Shown here: positions 36,351-44,587 of the stretch, one piece after another | Layout: each line of letters opens with the position of its first letter | How positions within the stretch are numbered: the stretch's first letter is position 1 | Source: Verrucomicrobiaceae bacterium | GTDB taxonomy: Bacteria; Verrucomicrobiota; Verrucomicrobiia; Verrucomicrobiales; Akkermansiaceae | DNA: 64,000 nucleotides | Direction: 5' to 3' | NCBI GenBank assembly: GCA_027491155.1 | Contig: JAIXWR010000021.1 | Coordinates: forward strand, 124,001-188,000 | Position numbers and translations under genes: made by a program | Notes under the pieces: model-generated | Seen by the model: the letters and a program-made list of their open reading frames with translations, nothing else | Databases searched by the model: none | Told to the model about the DNA's origin: nothing

Positions 36351-38597
36351 TCACTTCCCGAGAACCAGCTCCTCCCCATCGACAAACCCGCGGATCACCA
36401 GCGTTCCGTCTTCCCCCGGAACCAGCGTGACGCCGCCCGTGCGGCCTTGGTGGAAGACGCGGATCCCCGCGTTCTCGCAGGCGGCTTGCCAGGCGGCGGG
36501 GACGCGTTCCTCCGGCGGGAAATCGGCGTGACCGGCGACGATCGCCCGGGGCTTCACCGCTCTCAGGAAGGCATCGCCCATCGTGGCGTCGTTGCGGTGC
36601 CGCCCGGCCACGATGACGTCCGCGGCGAGGTCGCGTCCGCTTTCCAGCATCGCCCGCTCCGTCCGCAGGCCGGCGTCACTGAGGAAGAGGATTCGCCAGC
36701 CTTTCCAGTGGAGGCGCAGGACCATCACGCGCTCGTCGGCGACCGCCTGCCAATCGAAGGGGTCCGGTTCGTGGAGCACCTCGAAGCGGGCCCCCGGCGA
36801 GATCCCGTAGCTCCGGCCCGCTTCGCCCCGAGTGGCGGCCAGGCCCCGCGAGCCGGCAGCGTCCTGGAGCGCGCGGAACGACAGGCTGCGCGCTCGTTCC
36901 ACCGGCAGCAGCACCTGACGGACCGGCAGGGCATCGAGCGCTTCCACCCCACCGCCGAGGTGACCGCCGTCGGGGTGGCTGAGCACCAGGCTTTCCGGCC
37001 GCAGCGCCATGTGGCGGAGCGATGGCAGCACGATCCGCCGGAAGCCGGGGCGGTGGCCGGTGTCGAAGAGCACCGACGATCCGCCATCGTGCAGGCACGC
37101 CGCGCCGCCCCCGTGGCCGGTGTCGTACACGATCAGGAAGTCTTTTCCCGGCCGGTCGCGCGGGAAATTGAAGCTGCCCCCGGGAACCGCCGCGGAGGTG
37201 GTGGCGATGCCGGTGCAAAAACTCGCCACCTTGGCGTTCAGCCGGTTGATCCGCTCGCCGACGCCCGGTAGCGGCGACAGCGCGGCGGATAAGAGAGCGA
37301 GCGCCATCAGCAGGAAGACCGGCACGCCGATCAGCGGGCTGGCGAGGATCGAGACCGGCGACACGAAGCCGAAATGCCATAGCGTCAGCGGGACCGAACC
37401 GATGCTCGCGGCGGTCGAGGCCCCCAGCGCCGTGGCCACGCCCTGGCGGAATTTCAGCCAGCGCATCCGCCACCAGCCGTAGAGCGGGAGCGGCAGGTAT
37501 TCCTCCTTTTGCTCGATCCTTGCGAAGAGCCTCGTCGCCAAGGCGGTGCCGAGCCCGATCGCCATCACCACGCCGAAGGAAAGCTGCACGCCGGCTTGGA
37601 AGATCAGGTGCCCGTCGGCCAGCAAGGCCAGCATCAGCGCGAGGCCCAGCGCGTTGAGCAAGTCCGGCCGGCGGCGGAACAGGAAGCCGCCCAGCAGCAC
37701 CGCCGCCATGGTGACCGAGCGGGCGGCCGGCGGCTTCATCCCGGTGATCCAGGCATAGGCGAACATCCCCACGAGAATGAGGAACACCGCCGGCCGGCGC
37801 GGCACGCCCAGGAATTTCAGCAGCAGCCAGAGGATCGCCCCGACCATCGCGACGTGCATGCCGCTGACCGAAAAGACATGCAGGGTGCCGCTCGCCCGGT
37901 AGGACTCGATCAGCGCGTCGTCGTCCGGGTTCTCGCCCAGCACCATCGCACGGATCACCGCGGCATCGCGTCCCGCCGGGTCCAGGCCGGCCGTGACCGC
38001 CTCGCGGAACCAGGTCCGCGCCCGCTGGCCGATGCGCGACCACCCGGGCGGCGGCGCGACCTGCCGGGCCAGGCCCTGCGCCTCGAAAATGCCCCACGCG
38101 CCCTGCCGGTGCAGCCACTTGGCGACTTCGAACTCGCCGGGATTCCGCGGCTCGGGGAAAGGCCGGAACAGCCCGTCCGCCGCGATCACCTCGCCCTGCG
38201 CCGCGGCCGGCCCCGCACCCCGCCACCAGACTTTCCCGGGAGAACCGCCATCCCGGATTTCCACCAGCGCCGACCACCCGCCGCCGGTCGCCTGAGGGAT
38301 GGAAATCACCCGCGCCGTGACCCGGTCCGAGCTGGCCCCGGCGCCTTCGATCCAGCGCTGCGCGGCGACCTGCGGCCGCGTCCGCTCGGCGTGCAGCACC
38401 GCGGCCGCCAGCGCGACGAGCAAGGCCACCGGGGTCAGGGAGCGCCGCCCGACGAATCCCGGAATCCCGGCCGCCAGCAAGACCACCCCCCAGCCGGCCA
38501 GCGAAGCGCGGTCCACCGTCACCACTGCCGCCGTCGCCGCGACGGCCACCCACAGCAGGGGGTGGCGCTCCACCAGGCGGCGGAGCCGGGCGCGCAT
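36351..38597 (-). CDS. comEC: ComEC/Rec2 family DNA-uptake channel
   Basis: A 748-residue multi-span membrane protein. The N-terminal half has an OB-type extracytoplasmic part and the competence transmembrane domain (for example FSVSGMHVAMVGAILWLLL and GMKPPAARSVTMAAVLLGGFLF). The C-terminal part (DFLIVYDTGHGGGAA, VLSHPDGGHLGG) is metallo-beta-lactamase-like, but a full HxHxDH zinc set is not evident (SHPDGGH). It would carry single-stranded DNA across the inner membrane during natural transformation. ATG 38597 is chosen, 4 bases after the stop of the upstream TPR gene; a TTG slightly upstream is less likely. No other competence gene is in the window. Confidence 0.92.
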   Translation of the reverse strand: MRARLRRLVERHPLLWVAVAATAAVVTVDRASLAGWGVVLLAAGIPGFVGRRSLTPVALLVALAAAVLHAERTRPQVAAQRWIEGAGASSDRVTARVISIPQATGGGWSALVEIRDGGSPGKVWWRGAGPAAAQGEVIAADGLFRPFPEPRNPGEFEVAKWLHRQGAWGIFEAQGLARQVAPPPGWSRIGQRARTWFREAVTAGLDPAGRDAAVIRAMVLGENPDDDALIESYRASGTLHVFSVSGMHVAMVGAILWLLLKFLGVPRRPAVFLILVGMFAYAWITGMKPPAARSVTMAAVLLGGFLFRRRPDLLNALGLALMLALLADGHLIFQAGVQLSFGVVMAIGLGTALATRLFARIEQKEEYLPLPLYGWWRMRWLKFRQGVATALGASTAASIGSVPLTLWHFGFVSPVSILASPLIGVPVFLLMALALLSAALSPLPGVGERINRLNAKVASFCTGIATTSAAVPGGSFNFPRDRPGKDFLIVYDTGHGGGAACLHDGGSSVLFDTGHRPGFRRIVLPSLRHMALRPESLVLSHPDGGHLGGGVEALDALPVRQVLLPVERARSLSFRALQDAAGSRGLAATRGEAGRSYGISPGARFEVLHEPDPFDWQAVADERVMVLRLHWKGWRILFLSDAGLRTERAMLESGRDLAADVIVAGRHRNDATMGDAFLRAVKPRAIVAGHADFPPEERVPAAWQAACENAGIRVFHQGRTGGVTLVPGEDGTLVIRGFVDGEELVLGK

Positions 38598-38601
38598 GGC
38601 T

Positions 38602-39285
38602 TCAGGCAAGGCCCCACTCGCGGAGCTTGTGGCGGGCGTTGGCGGAGTGGCGGGTTTCGGGGAACTGATCGATGACCTGGTTCATGATCGTCGCCGCCGA
38701 GTTGTGGTCGCCCAGACTGGTTTCGTAGATCTCCGCGAGGCGGAACATCAGGTAAGCGGCATCGTTTTCCTGCCACTCCTGGCCCTCGATCGCGTGGCGC
38801 AGCGTGTCCACCGCGGCCGCCGGATCCTCGAGCTGGTCGATCTGGATCTTGGCGATTTCGACATAGGGCAGGCGGTTGAGCGGATCGGCCGCGGCCGCGG
38901 CGCGGAAGGCTTCGATCGCCCCCGGCCAGTCGCCTTGCGCCACTTTCGCGCGGGCATCGTGCATCGGGTCCTTCTCGACCATCTCGGCGCTGTCGTAAAC
39001 GGCGTGGGTGAAGCGGTGCGCGATCGCCGGCAGCACGTGGATGACAAACACGATGCCGACCAGGCCGGCGGTCAGGAAGGCGAGCAGGATGCCGGTGAAG
39101 GTCTTCTCGTCCTCACGCGACTTGATGTCGTTGGCCAGCTTGGCGGCGGCCTCGTCGTCCTCGCCGCTGTTGCGCAGTTCGATCTGCGCTTTCTTGTCCT
39201 CCTCCAGCTTCTTTTCCGCGGCGGCGAACTTGAACCATGCAAAAGCCACGGCGATCGCCATCACGACATACAAACCCCACTTCAT
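38602..39285 (-). CDS. Membrane-anchored TPR protein
   Basis: A 227-residue protein with an N-terminal helix (WGLYVVMAIAVAFAWFKF), a charged coiled-coil-like stretch (AAEKKLEEDKKAQIELRN), a second helix (TGILLAFLTAGLVGIVFVIHVL) and then two to three TPR-type units (AKVAQGDWPGAIEAFRAAAAADPLNRLPY and YLMFRLAEIYETSLGDHNSAATIMNQVI). It lies directly upstream of comEC (4-base gap), so the two are probably co-transcribed; TPR proteins next to competence or pilus genes often help assemble complexes. Function not established. Confidence 0.82.
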   Translation of the reverse strand: MKWGLYVVMAIAVAFAWFKFAAAEKKLEEDKKAQIELRNSGEDDEAAAKLANDIKSREDEKTFTGILLAFLTAGLVGIVFVIHVLPAIAHRFTHAVYDSAEMVEKDPMHDARAKVAQGDWPGAIEAFRAAAAADPLNRLPYVEIAKIQIDQLEDPAAAVDTLRHAIEGQEWQENDAAYLMFRLAEIYETSLGDHNSAATIMNQVIDQFPETRHSANARHKLREWGLA

Positions 39286-39362
39286 GGGGCGGAGACTAAC
39301 CCCGGCGCAGCGCCGCCCGGGAAGCATAAAATCCGCGGCCGGCGGGCGAAATCCTCATTTCT

Positions 39363-39725
39363 TCAAAGCCTCCGCGCGGCCCGGCCTTCGTCGATGAGCT
39401 TCCAGAAGTGCTTCGACTTCGCCAGCTCCTCGTCCTCCGCCATCGGGATCTTCGAGCGGAAGGCGAAGTCCGAGAAAGTCCCCTTGTGCAGCACCCGGTG
39501 CACGATCACGAGGCCGTCCTTCACCTCGAAGTAAAAGCGCCAGTCCTTGGCCCGGAAACGGTGCAAGGTCCGGCCGTCGCGCTCGATCCTGCCGAAGCGC
39601 TCCCCGTCGAGGTGTTCCAGGTCCTTTTCGGTCACCTTGAACTCGTCGAGCAGCTCGAGCTGTTCGAGCGTGTCGAGCTTGGAGATCTCGGCCGCGCTGA
39701 TTTCGTTGAAGACGATCTGGAACAC
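39363..39725 (-). CDS. RelE/ParE-like toxin-family protein, orphan
   Basis: A 120-residue protein whose second half (RTLHRFRAKDWRFYFEVKDGLVIVHRVLHKGTFSDFAFRSKI) has the beta-hairpin and RFY/HRVLHKG pattern of RelE/ParE superfamily proteins. The N-terminal part (NEISAAEISKLDTLEQLELLDEF) is longer and helical, unlike short RelE toxins. The start is a GTG (VFQIVFNEIS). No antitoxin gene precedes or follows it. Many verrucomicrobial orphans of this shape exist with unknown function; toxicity is not proved. It lies between the comEC-linked TPR gene and the rhamnose operon. Confidence 0.65.
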   Translation of the reverse strand: MFQIVFNEISAAEISKLDTLEQLELLDEFKVTEKDLEHLDGERFGRIERDGRTLHRFRAKDWRFYFEVKDGLVIVHRVLHKGTFSDFAFRSKIPMAEDEELAKSKHFWKLIDEGRAARRL

Positions 39726-39810
39726 GCGGCGAAGGTGGAACCGCAGCCGCCAAATTCCAAATCGAAATTCCGCGCGTCGGCCTCGGCCGGCCCCGGAAGT
39801 GCCGCGGACG

Positions 39811-39842
39811 AAAAAAGCCGGCACCTCCTGCGAAGTGCCGGC
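39811..39842 (-). terminator. Rho-independent terminator of the rhamnose operon
   Basis: Read leftward from the binding-protein stop at 39869, GCCGGCAC pairs with GTGCCGGC over 8 bp with a 10-base loop, followed directly by six T residues. Confidence 0.88.
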
Positions 39843-39868
39843 CCCGGGAAAAGGTTGCGGACGTCCTG

Positions 39869-40864
39869 TTAGAAATCGAACTGGTCGATGTTCTCCTTGG
39901 TGAAGGCGAAGGGCGTGCCGAGCAGGATGTTGTCGCCTTCGATCTTCATCGTGCCGAGCTTGCCGGCCTTGAACTCGGTCGCGCCGGGCTTCAGCTCGCC
40001 CTTGGCCAGCGCGGCGGCGGCCTGGATGGTCAGGTAACCGAGATCCTCGACTTTCCACAGGATGACCGCCTGGGTGACGCCTTCCTTGACGTAGGCCTTG
40101 TTCTCGCTGGGCAGGCCGAGGCCGACGACCTTGACCACGCCGGTCTTGCCGGCCTGCTTGACGGCTTCGGCCGCGCCGGGAACGCCGGGCGAGCAGACGG
40201 AAATGACGGCCTTGAGGTTCGGGTGGGCGCTGAGCAGGTTGGTGGTTTCCTGCTGGGCCTTGTCCTTGAGGTCGTCGCAGGGCTTGATGTCGACGAGCTT
40301 CATGTTCGGGTAGAGTTCCGCCTGGCGCGCCTTGATCGCGGCGATCCAGGCATTCTGGTTCGAGGCGGTGAGGTTGGCGGTGATGATGGCGAACTCGCCT
40401 TCCTTTCCGACCAGCGCCGCGGCGTTGTCGAGCAACGCGTCGCCGATGCCCTTCTCGGTGGCCTGGTTGACGAAGAACGTGCGGGCGTCGGGTTGGGCGT
40501 CGGCATCGTAGGTGATCACCTTGATGCCTTCCGCCTGGGCCTTGCGCAGCGCGGTGGAAAGGCCGTCCTTGTTTTCGGCGGCGGCGGCGATGACGTCCAC
40601 GCCGAGCGAGATCCAGTTCTCGACGATCTCGTTCTGCTTCGCCGGATCCGAAGTGGTCGGGCCGTCGAAGAGGAGTTCGGCGCCGAGTTCGGTCGCCGCG
40701 GCGCGGGCGCCTTTCTCGCAAGTGACGAAGTACTGGTTGCCCTTGCTTTTCGGCAGGAAGGCGATGGTGAGCTGGTCGTCGCCGCCGGCCGCTTCGCCGG
40801 ATTTCTTGCAGGCGGAAAGGAAGGGGACGGTGCAGAGCGCGAGAGTGCAGAGGATGCGTTTCAT
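39869..40864 (-). CDS. rhaS: Rhamnose-type sugar ABC transporter, substrate-binding lipoprotein
   Basis: A 331-residue lipoprotein (signal MKRILCTLALCTVPFLSAC, lipobox LSAC with C19) of the periplasmic-binding-protein type 1 family (RbsB/RhaS-like): IAFLPKSKGNQYFVTCEKGARAAATELGAELLFDGP, then VDVIAAAAENKDGL, and so on. It would capture the sugar in the periplasm and deliver it to the two permeases upstream. The gene is last in a leftward operon. The name follows the Rhizobium rhamnose transporter, not the E. coli regulator RhaS. The sugar is inferred from the isomerase in the same operon. Confidence 0.9.
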   Translation of the reverse strand: MKRILCTLALCTVPFLSACKKSGEAAGGDDQLTIAFLPKSKGNQYFVTCEKGARAAATELGAELLFDGPTTSDPAKQNEIVENWISLGVDVIAAAAENKDGLSTALRKAQAEGIKVITYDADAQPDARTFFVNQATEKGIGDALLDNAAALVGKEGEFAIITANLTASNQNAWIAAIKARQAELYPNMKLVDIKPCDDLKDKAQQETTNLLSAHPNLKAVISVCSPGVPGAAEAVKQAGKTGVVKVVGLGLPSENKAYVKEGVTQAVILWKVEDLGYLTIQAAAALAKGELKPGATEFKAGKLGTMKIEGDNILLGTPFAFTKENIDQFDF

Positions 40865-40935
40865 GGGTTGGAAGAGGATGGGAAGAAGTGAACCACGGTA
40901 GGCGGGGAATACACGGAAGAATTTTGACCGGGTGC

Positions 40936-41943
40936 TCAGGACTTCGCGCGGCGCGCGGTGATGGCTTTCACGACCGGCACGGCGGCGAGGGCGACGAGCA
41001 GGAGAAGGCCGGTGAGCATGCCGGACATCTCGTTGGAGACGCTGGCGATGGTCTTGTCGAAGATCTCGTAGTCCTGCATCCGCTTCAGGCCGTTGTTGAG
41101 GATGGCGACGGCGAGGAAGCCGAGCAGGGTGCCGGCGATGGTGCCGGAACCGCCGAAGATGCTGGTGCCGCCGAGCACCACGGCGGTGATGGCGAGCAGC
41201 TCGTAGCCGATGCCGGCGTTCGCGCGGGCTTCGCCGAGACGGGCGACCAGGATGACGGCGGCAAGTCCCGCCACCGCGCCGGTGAGGATGTAGGCGAGGC
41301 TGAGGTTCCGCTCCACCGGGATGCCGGCGTAGCGCGAGCCCTCCGGCGAGTAGCCGATCGCGCGGAACGAGCGGCCGAGCGTGGTGCGATGGACCAGCAG
41401 CCAGATGCCGATGGCGACGAGGAAGAAAATCCACAACTGCGCGGGCAAGCCGGCAACGGTGGAATTCCCGAGCGCGAGGAAGGAATCGGGGAAGGCGGAG
41501 TAGGACTTCGAGCCTTTGGTGAGGGCCTCGGCCAGGCCGCGGAAGAGCGAGAAGGTGCCGAGCGTGACGATCAGCGGCGGCAATTTCATCCGCGCGATCA
41601 GGAAGGCGTTCAGTCCGCCGCCCACGGTGCCGATGCCGATGGAAAGCACGGCCGCGACCCACGGCGAGAGCGAGGCGTCCTTCACCAGCATGCCGAAGCA
41701 CACCGCGCAAAGGCCCATCATGGAGCCGACGGAAAGGTCGATGCCGCCGGTGAGGATGACCGGGGTCATCGCCAGCGCGAGCAGGCCGACCTCCACGGAG
41801 AAGCGGAAGATGTTGGAGACGTTCGAGCCGTCGAGGAAGCGCCGGCCGAGCGCCTGGAAGAGGATCACCTCCAGCACGATGACGGCGACCAGCACGAACT
41901 CGTGGCGGAAGAACGGGGCTTTCGTGGATTTCGCGGCGGTCAT
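40936..41943 (-). CDS. rhaQ: Sugar ABC transporter permease (rhamnose type)
   Basis: A 335-residue inner-membrane permease of the ribose/rhamnose family with about 8-10 spans. Seen: LTGGIDLSVGS near 85, the family's hallmark, and the coupling-loop style GGTSIFGGSGTIAGTLLG near 275. It pairs with the second permease upstream to form the channel. ATG 41943 is used; the preceding open frame translates the repeat element. A three-hairpin repeat sits in the 75-bp gap to the upstream permease gene. Confidence 0.92.
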   Translation of the reverse strand: MTAAKSTKAPFFRHEFVLVAVIVLEVILFQALGRRFLDGSNVSNIFRFSVEVGLLALAMTPVILTGGIDLSVGSMMGLCAVCFGMLVKDASLSPWVAAVLSIGIGTVGGGLNAFLIARMKLPPLIVTLGTFSLFRGLAEALTKGSKSYSAFPDSFLALGNSTVAGLPAQLWIFFLVAIGIWLLVHRTTLGRSFRAIGYSPEGSRYAGIPVERNLSLAYILTGAVAGLAAVILVARLGEARANAGIGYELLAITAVVLGGTSIFGGSGTIAGTLLGFLAVAILNNGLKRMQDYEIFDKTIASVSNEMSGMLTGLLLLVALAAVPVVKAITARRAKS

Positions 41944-41951
41944 GGCGGGAT

Positions 41952-42006
41952 TAAGGAGTGTGGACGTTCCGTCCACACGGTGTCGACAGCATGTCGACAC
42001 TCCTTA
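41952..42006. repeat. Three-way-junction palindromic element in the rhamnose operon
   Basis: An outer pairing of TAAGGAGTGT with ACACTCCTTA encloses two hairpins with 8-bp perfect arms, TGTGGACG/CGTCCACA and GTGTCGAC/GTCGACAC. The GGAG...CTCC borders match REPIN heads. Lying inside an operon between two permease genes, it could affect mRNA stability or the relative level of the downstream genes. Confidence 0.78.
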
Positions 42007-42018
42007 GGGACTTGAGGT

Positions 42019-42951
42019 TCATGCGGCTTTCTTCGTTCGCTTCATCCCGTCCGCGATCACCGCGAGCAGGATCACCAGGCCCTGGATGGCGCGCTCCCAG
42101 TAGGGCTCCATTTTGAAGTGCGTGAGCGCGGGGTTCACGTTGGCCAGCAGCAGCAGGCCGAGCAGGACGCCCCACAGGTTGCCGCGGCCGCCGTTGATGG
42201 CGACACCGCCGACCACCGCGGCGGCGATGACTTTCAGCTCGAGGCCGTCGCCGGCGTTCGGCTGGACCTGCGGCGACTGGACGAGGTTCAGCGTGGCGGC
42301 GATGCCGGCCAGCGCGCCCATCAGCACGAAGACGCCGAAGGTGGTCCACTTCGGGTCGATGCCGGCGAGCCGGGCCGCTTCGGCATCGGTGCCGGTGGCG
42401 TACACCCGGCGGCCGGCGGCGAGGTTCTTCATCGACCACGCGGCGGCGAGCAGCAGGGCGACCGCGACGCCGATGACCACGCCCTGGCCGGCGGCTTGCG
42501 AAAGGCCGAACCACTGGAAGCCGGCCGGCAGGTTCATGAAGCGGCCCTGTTGCCACAGGCGCAGCAGCTCGTTCCAGGTCACCATGGTGGCGAGCGTGAC
42601 GACGATACTCGGCAGCCCGAGCCACGCGACCAGCAGGCCGTTGAAGGCACCGAGGAAGGCACCGGCGCCGACCGCGGCGAGGACCGCCACGCCGAGCGGC
42701 ATGCCAGCCGCGGCGACGAGGCCGGCGACCACGCCGCACAGGCTGAACTGCGCGCCGATGGAAATGTCGATCTGCCGCGTGATGATCACCAGCGTGATCC
42801 CGATCGCCGCGACCAGCGCGGGCATCTGCGAGGTGGTGCGGGAAAGCAGCGGCTGCAGCTCGTAGAAATTCGGCGCGAACAGGGCGAGCGCCACCAGCAG
42901 CAGGCCGAGCGCGGCGGCCACGGAGATCTCGCGGGAGTATTTGCCGTTCAT
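42019..42951 (-). CDS. rhaP: Sugar ABC transporter permease (rhamnose type)
   Basis: A 310-residue multi-span permease with the same family pattern as its partner (TRQIDISIGAQFSLCGVVAG, replacing the LTGGIDLSVGS hallmark in variant form, and VVGGVAINGGRGNLWGVLLG). Its start overlaps the ATPase stop by 4 bases, so translation is coupled. Together with the second permease it would form the membrane channel for the sugar. Confidence 0.92.
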   Translation of the reverse strand: MNGKYSREISVAAALGLLLVALALFAPNFYELQPLLSRTTSQMPALVAAIGITLVIITRQIDISIGAQFSLCGVVAGLVAAAGMPLGVAVLAAVGAGAFLGAFNGLLVAWLGLPSIVVTLATMVTWNELLRLWQQGRFMNLPAGFQWFGLSQAAGQGVVIGVAVALLLAAAWSMKNLAAGRRVYATGTDAEAARLAGIDPKWTTFGVFVLMGALAGIAATLNLVQSPQVQPNAGDGLELKVIAAAVVGGVAINGGRGNLWGVLLGLLLLANVNPALTHFKMEPYWERAIQGLVILLAVIADGMKRTKKAA

Positions 42952-44450
42952 GCGACCTCCTTTCCGCCGTGGCCGAGCGCGGCCGCCATCACCTCGTGGG
43001 CATCGCTGCCGCCGGGAAGTACGGCGGTCACCGTACCACCGCGCATCACCGCGATGCGGTCGCTCATCCCGAGCACTTCGGGCAGGTCGCTGGAAATCAT
43101 GAGAACGGCCAGGCCATCCTTCGCGAGGCCGCGGATGATCTTGTGGATCTCGCTCTTCGCACCGACGTCCACGCCCTGGGTCGGCTCGTCGAGGATCAGC
43201 AGCTTCGGCTTGGTCGCCAGCCAGCGGGAAACGCTGACCTTCTGCTGGTTGCCGCCGGACAGGCTGCCGCCGGGCGCGTCGGGGCCGTAGGCCTTGATGC
43301 CGAGGTCGCGGATGAAGTCCTTCGCGAGTTCCGTCTCCGCCTTGAAGCGCAGCCAGGTGCCGGGGAAGAGCACCGGGTGAACGGCCATCGTGATGTTGTG
43401 GGCGATCGGCATTTCAAGGATCACCCCGTGGCGGCGGCGGTCCTCGGGGACGTAGGCGATGCCGTGGGAGATCGCCTCGCGCGGCGAGGAAAGGGTCAGC
43501 GGCTTGCCGTTCAGCCGGATCTCGCCGGAGTCGGCGGGCGTGATGCCGAAGAGCACCCGCGCCAGCTCCGTGCGGCCCGCGCCGACCAGCCCGGCCATGC
43601 CGACGATCTCGCCGGCGCGGACTTCCAGATCCACGCCCTTCACGCCGCCGGCGGCGCAGCAGAGGTTCTTGAGCGAGAGCACGACGTCTCCGGCTTCCCC
43701 TTCGGCCGGCGGGTAAAGCTGGGCGACCTCGCGGCCGACCATCAGCTTGATCATCGCGGCCTCGTCGAGGTCGTCGACGCGGTTGGTGCCGACGCTTTCA
43801 CCGTCGCGCAGGACGGTCACGCGGTCGGCGAGGGCGAAGATTTCCTCAAGGCGGTGGGAGATGTAGACGACGCCCACGCCGCTCTTCCGCAAGTCGCGCA
43901 CCACGGCGAAAAGCAGGTGCTGCTCCTTCTGGGTTAGCGAAGCGGTGGGCTCGTCCATGATCACGACCTTCGCCCCGGAGCCGAGGGCGCAGGCGATCTC
44001 GACGAGCTGTTGCTCCGGCATCGAAAGCGAGCGGACCTCGGCATCGGGCGAAAGATCGGCGCCGATCCGTTTCAGCAGCTCTTCCGCCTGCTTGCGGCGC
44101 GCGGCGTGGTTCACCCGGGCGAAGGCCCCGGTCTTCTTCAGCCGCAGGCCGATGTTTTCCGCCACCGTGAGGTCCGGGAAAAGCGCGGGCTGCTGGTAGA
44201 TGCAGGCGATCCCCAGCTCGCGGGCCTTCGACGGCGTGAGCGAGCGCAGCGTTTCCTCGCCGACGACCAGCGTGCCCTCATCCGGCGAGTGGGCGCCGGT
44301 GATGACCTTGATCAGCGTCGACTTGCCCGCGCCGTTCTCGCCGAGCAGCGCGTGGACCTCGCCCGGCTGGAGGTCGAACGACACGCCCTTCAAGGCGCGG
44401 ACGGCACCGAAGGATTTGCGGATGTCGGAGAGTTGGAGGAGGGGTTTCAA
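42948..44450 (-). CDS. rhaT: Sugar ABC transporter ATP-binding protein (two-domain, rhamnose type)
   Basis: A 500-residue ATPase with two tandem nucleotide-binding halves, as in ribose- and rhamnose-type transporters. The first half has Walker A GENGAGKST near 37-45 and a signature region (SLSMPEQQLVEIA) before VVIMDEPTAS. The second half has GLVGAGRTE in place of a canonical Walker A, the signature LSGGNQQKVSVSRW, and ILDEPTQGVD. It powers import of the sugar. It lies 137 bp downstream of the isomerase gene, in the same leftward operon; the gap holds a CGAAA-type repeat. Confidence 0.94.
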   Translation of the reverse strand: MKPLLQLSDIRKSFGAVRALKGVSFDLQPGEVHALLGENGAGKSTLIKVITGAHSPDEGTLVVGEETLRSLTPSKARELGIACIYQQPALFPDLTVAENIGLRLKKTGAFARVNHAARRKQAEELLKRIGADLSPDAEVRSLSMPEQQLVEIACALGSGAKVVIMDEPTASLTQKEQHLLFAVVRDLRKSGVGVVYISHRLEEIFALADRVTVLRDGESVGTNRVDDLDEAAMIKLMVGREVAQLYPPAEGEAGDVVLSLKNLCCAAGGVKGVDLEVRAGEIVGMAGLVGAGRTELARVLFGITPADSGEIRLNGKPLTLSSPREAISHGIAYVPEDRRRHGVILEMPIAHNITMAVHPVLFPGTWLRFKAETELAKDFIRDLGIKAYGPDAPGGSLSGGNQQKVSVSRWLATKPKLLILDEPTQGVDVGAKSEIHKIIRGLAKDGLAVLMISSDLPEVLGMSDRIAVMRGGTVTAVLPGGSDAHEVMAAALGHGGKEVA

Positions 44451-44481
44451 AGCTTCGAGTCAACAGCCGGGATTCCTAACA

Positions 44482-44577
44482 GCGAAACGAGCGAAACGAA
44501 CGAAAAATGAAGAGCTTGATTCGAAGCTTTCGCGGAGATCTGCCTTTTAGCTTTCGTCAATTTCGTCCCTTTCGTTG
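44482..44577. repeat. CGAAA-periodic inverted repeat
   Basis: The left arm has three CGAAA motifs spaced 9 bases apart (44482-44509) and the right arm three TTTCG motifs with the same 9-base spacing (44551-44577). The two arms pair imperfectly. It lies between the isomerase and ATPase genes of the rhamnose operon. Confidence 0.6.
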
Positions 44578-44587
44578 TTCCCCAAAA

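Noticed and set aside
40865-40935. ACGG-type sequence (AACCACGGTAGGCGGGGAATACACGGAAGA) as a dispersed repeat or promoter
   Set aside because: It resembles known ACACGGAAGA-type repeats but only one partial copy is seen, so no call was made.
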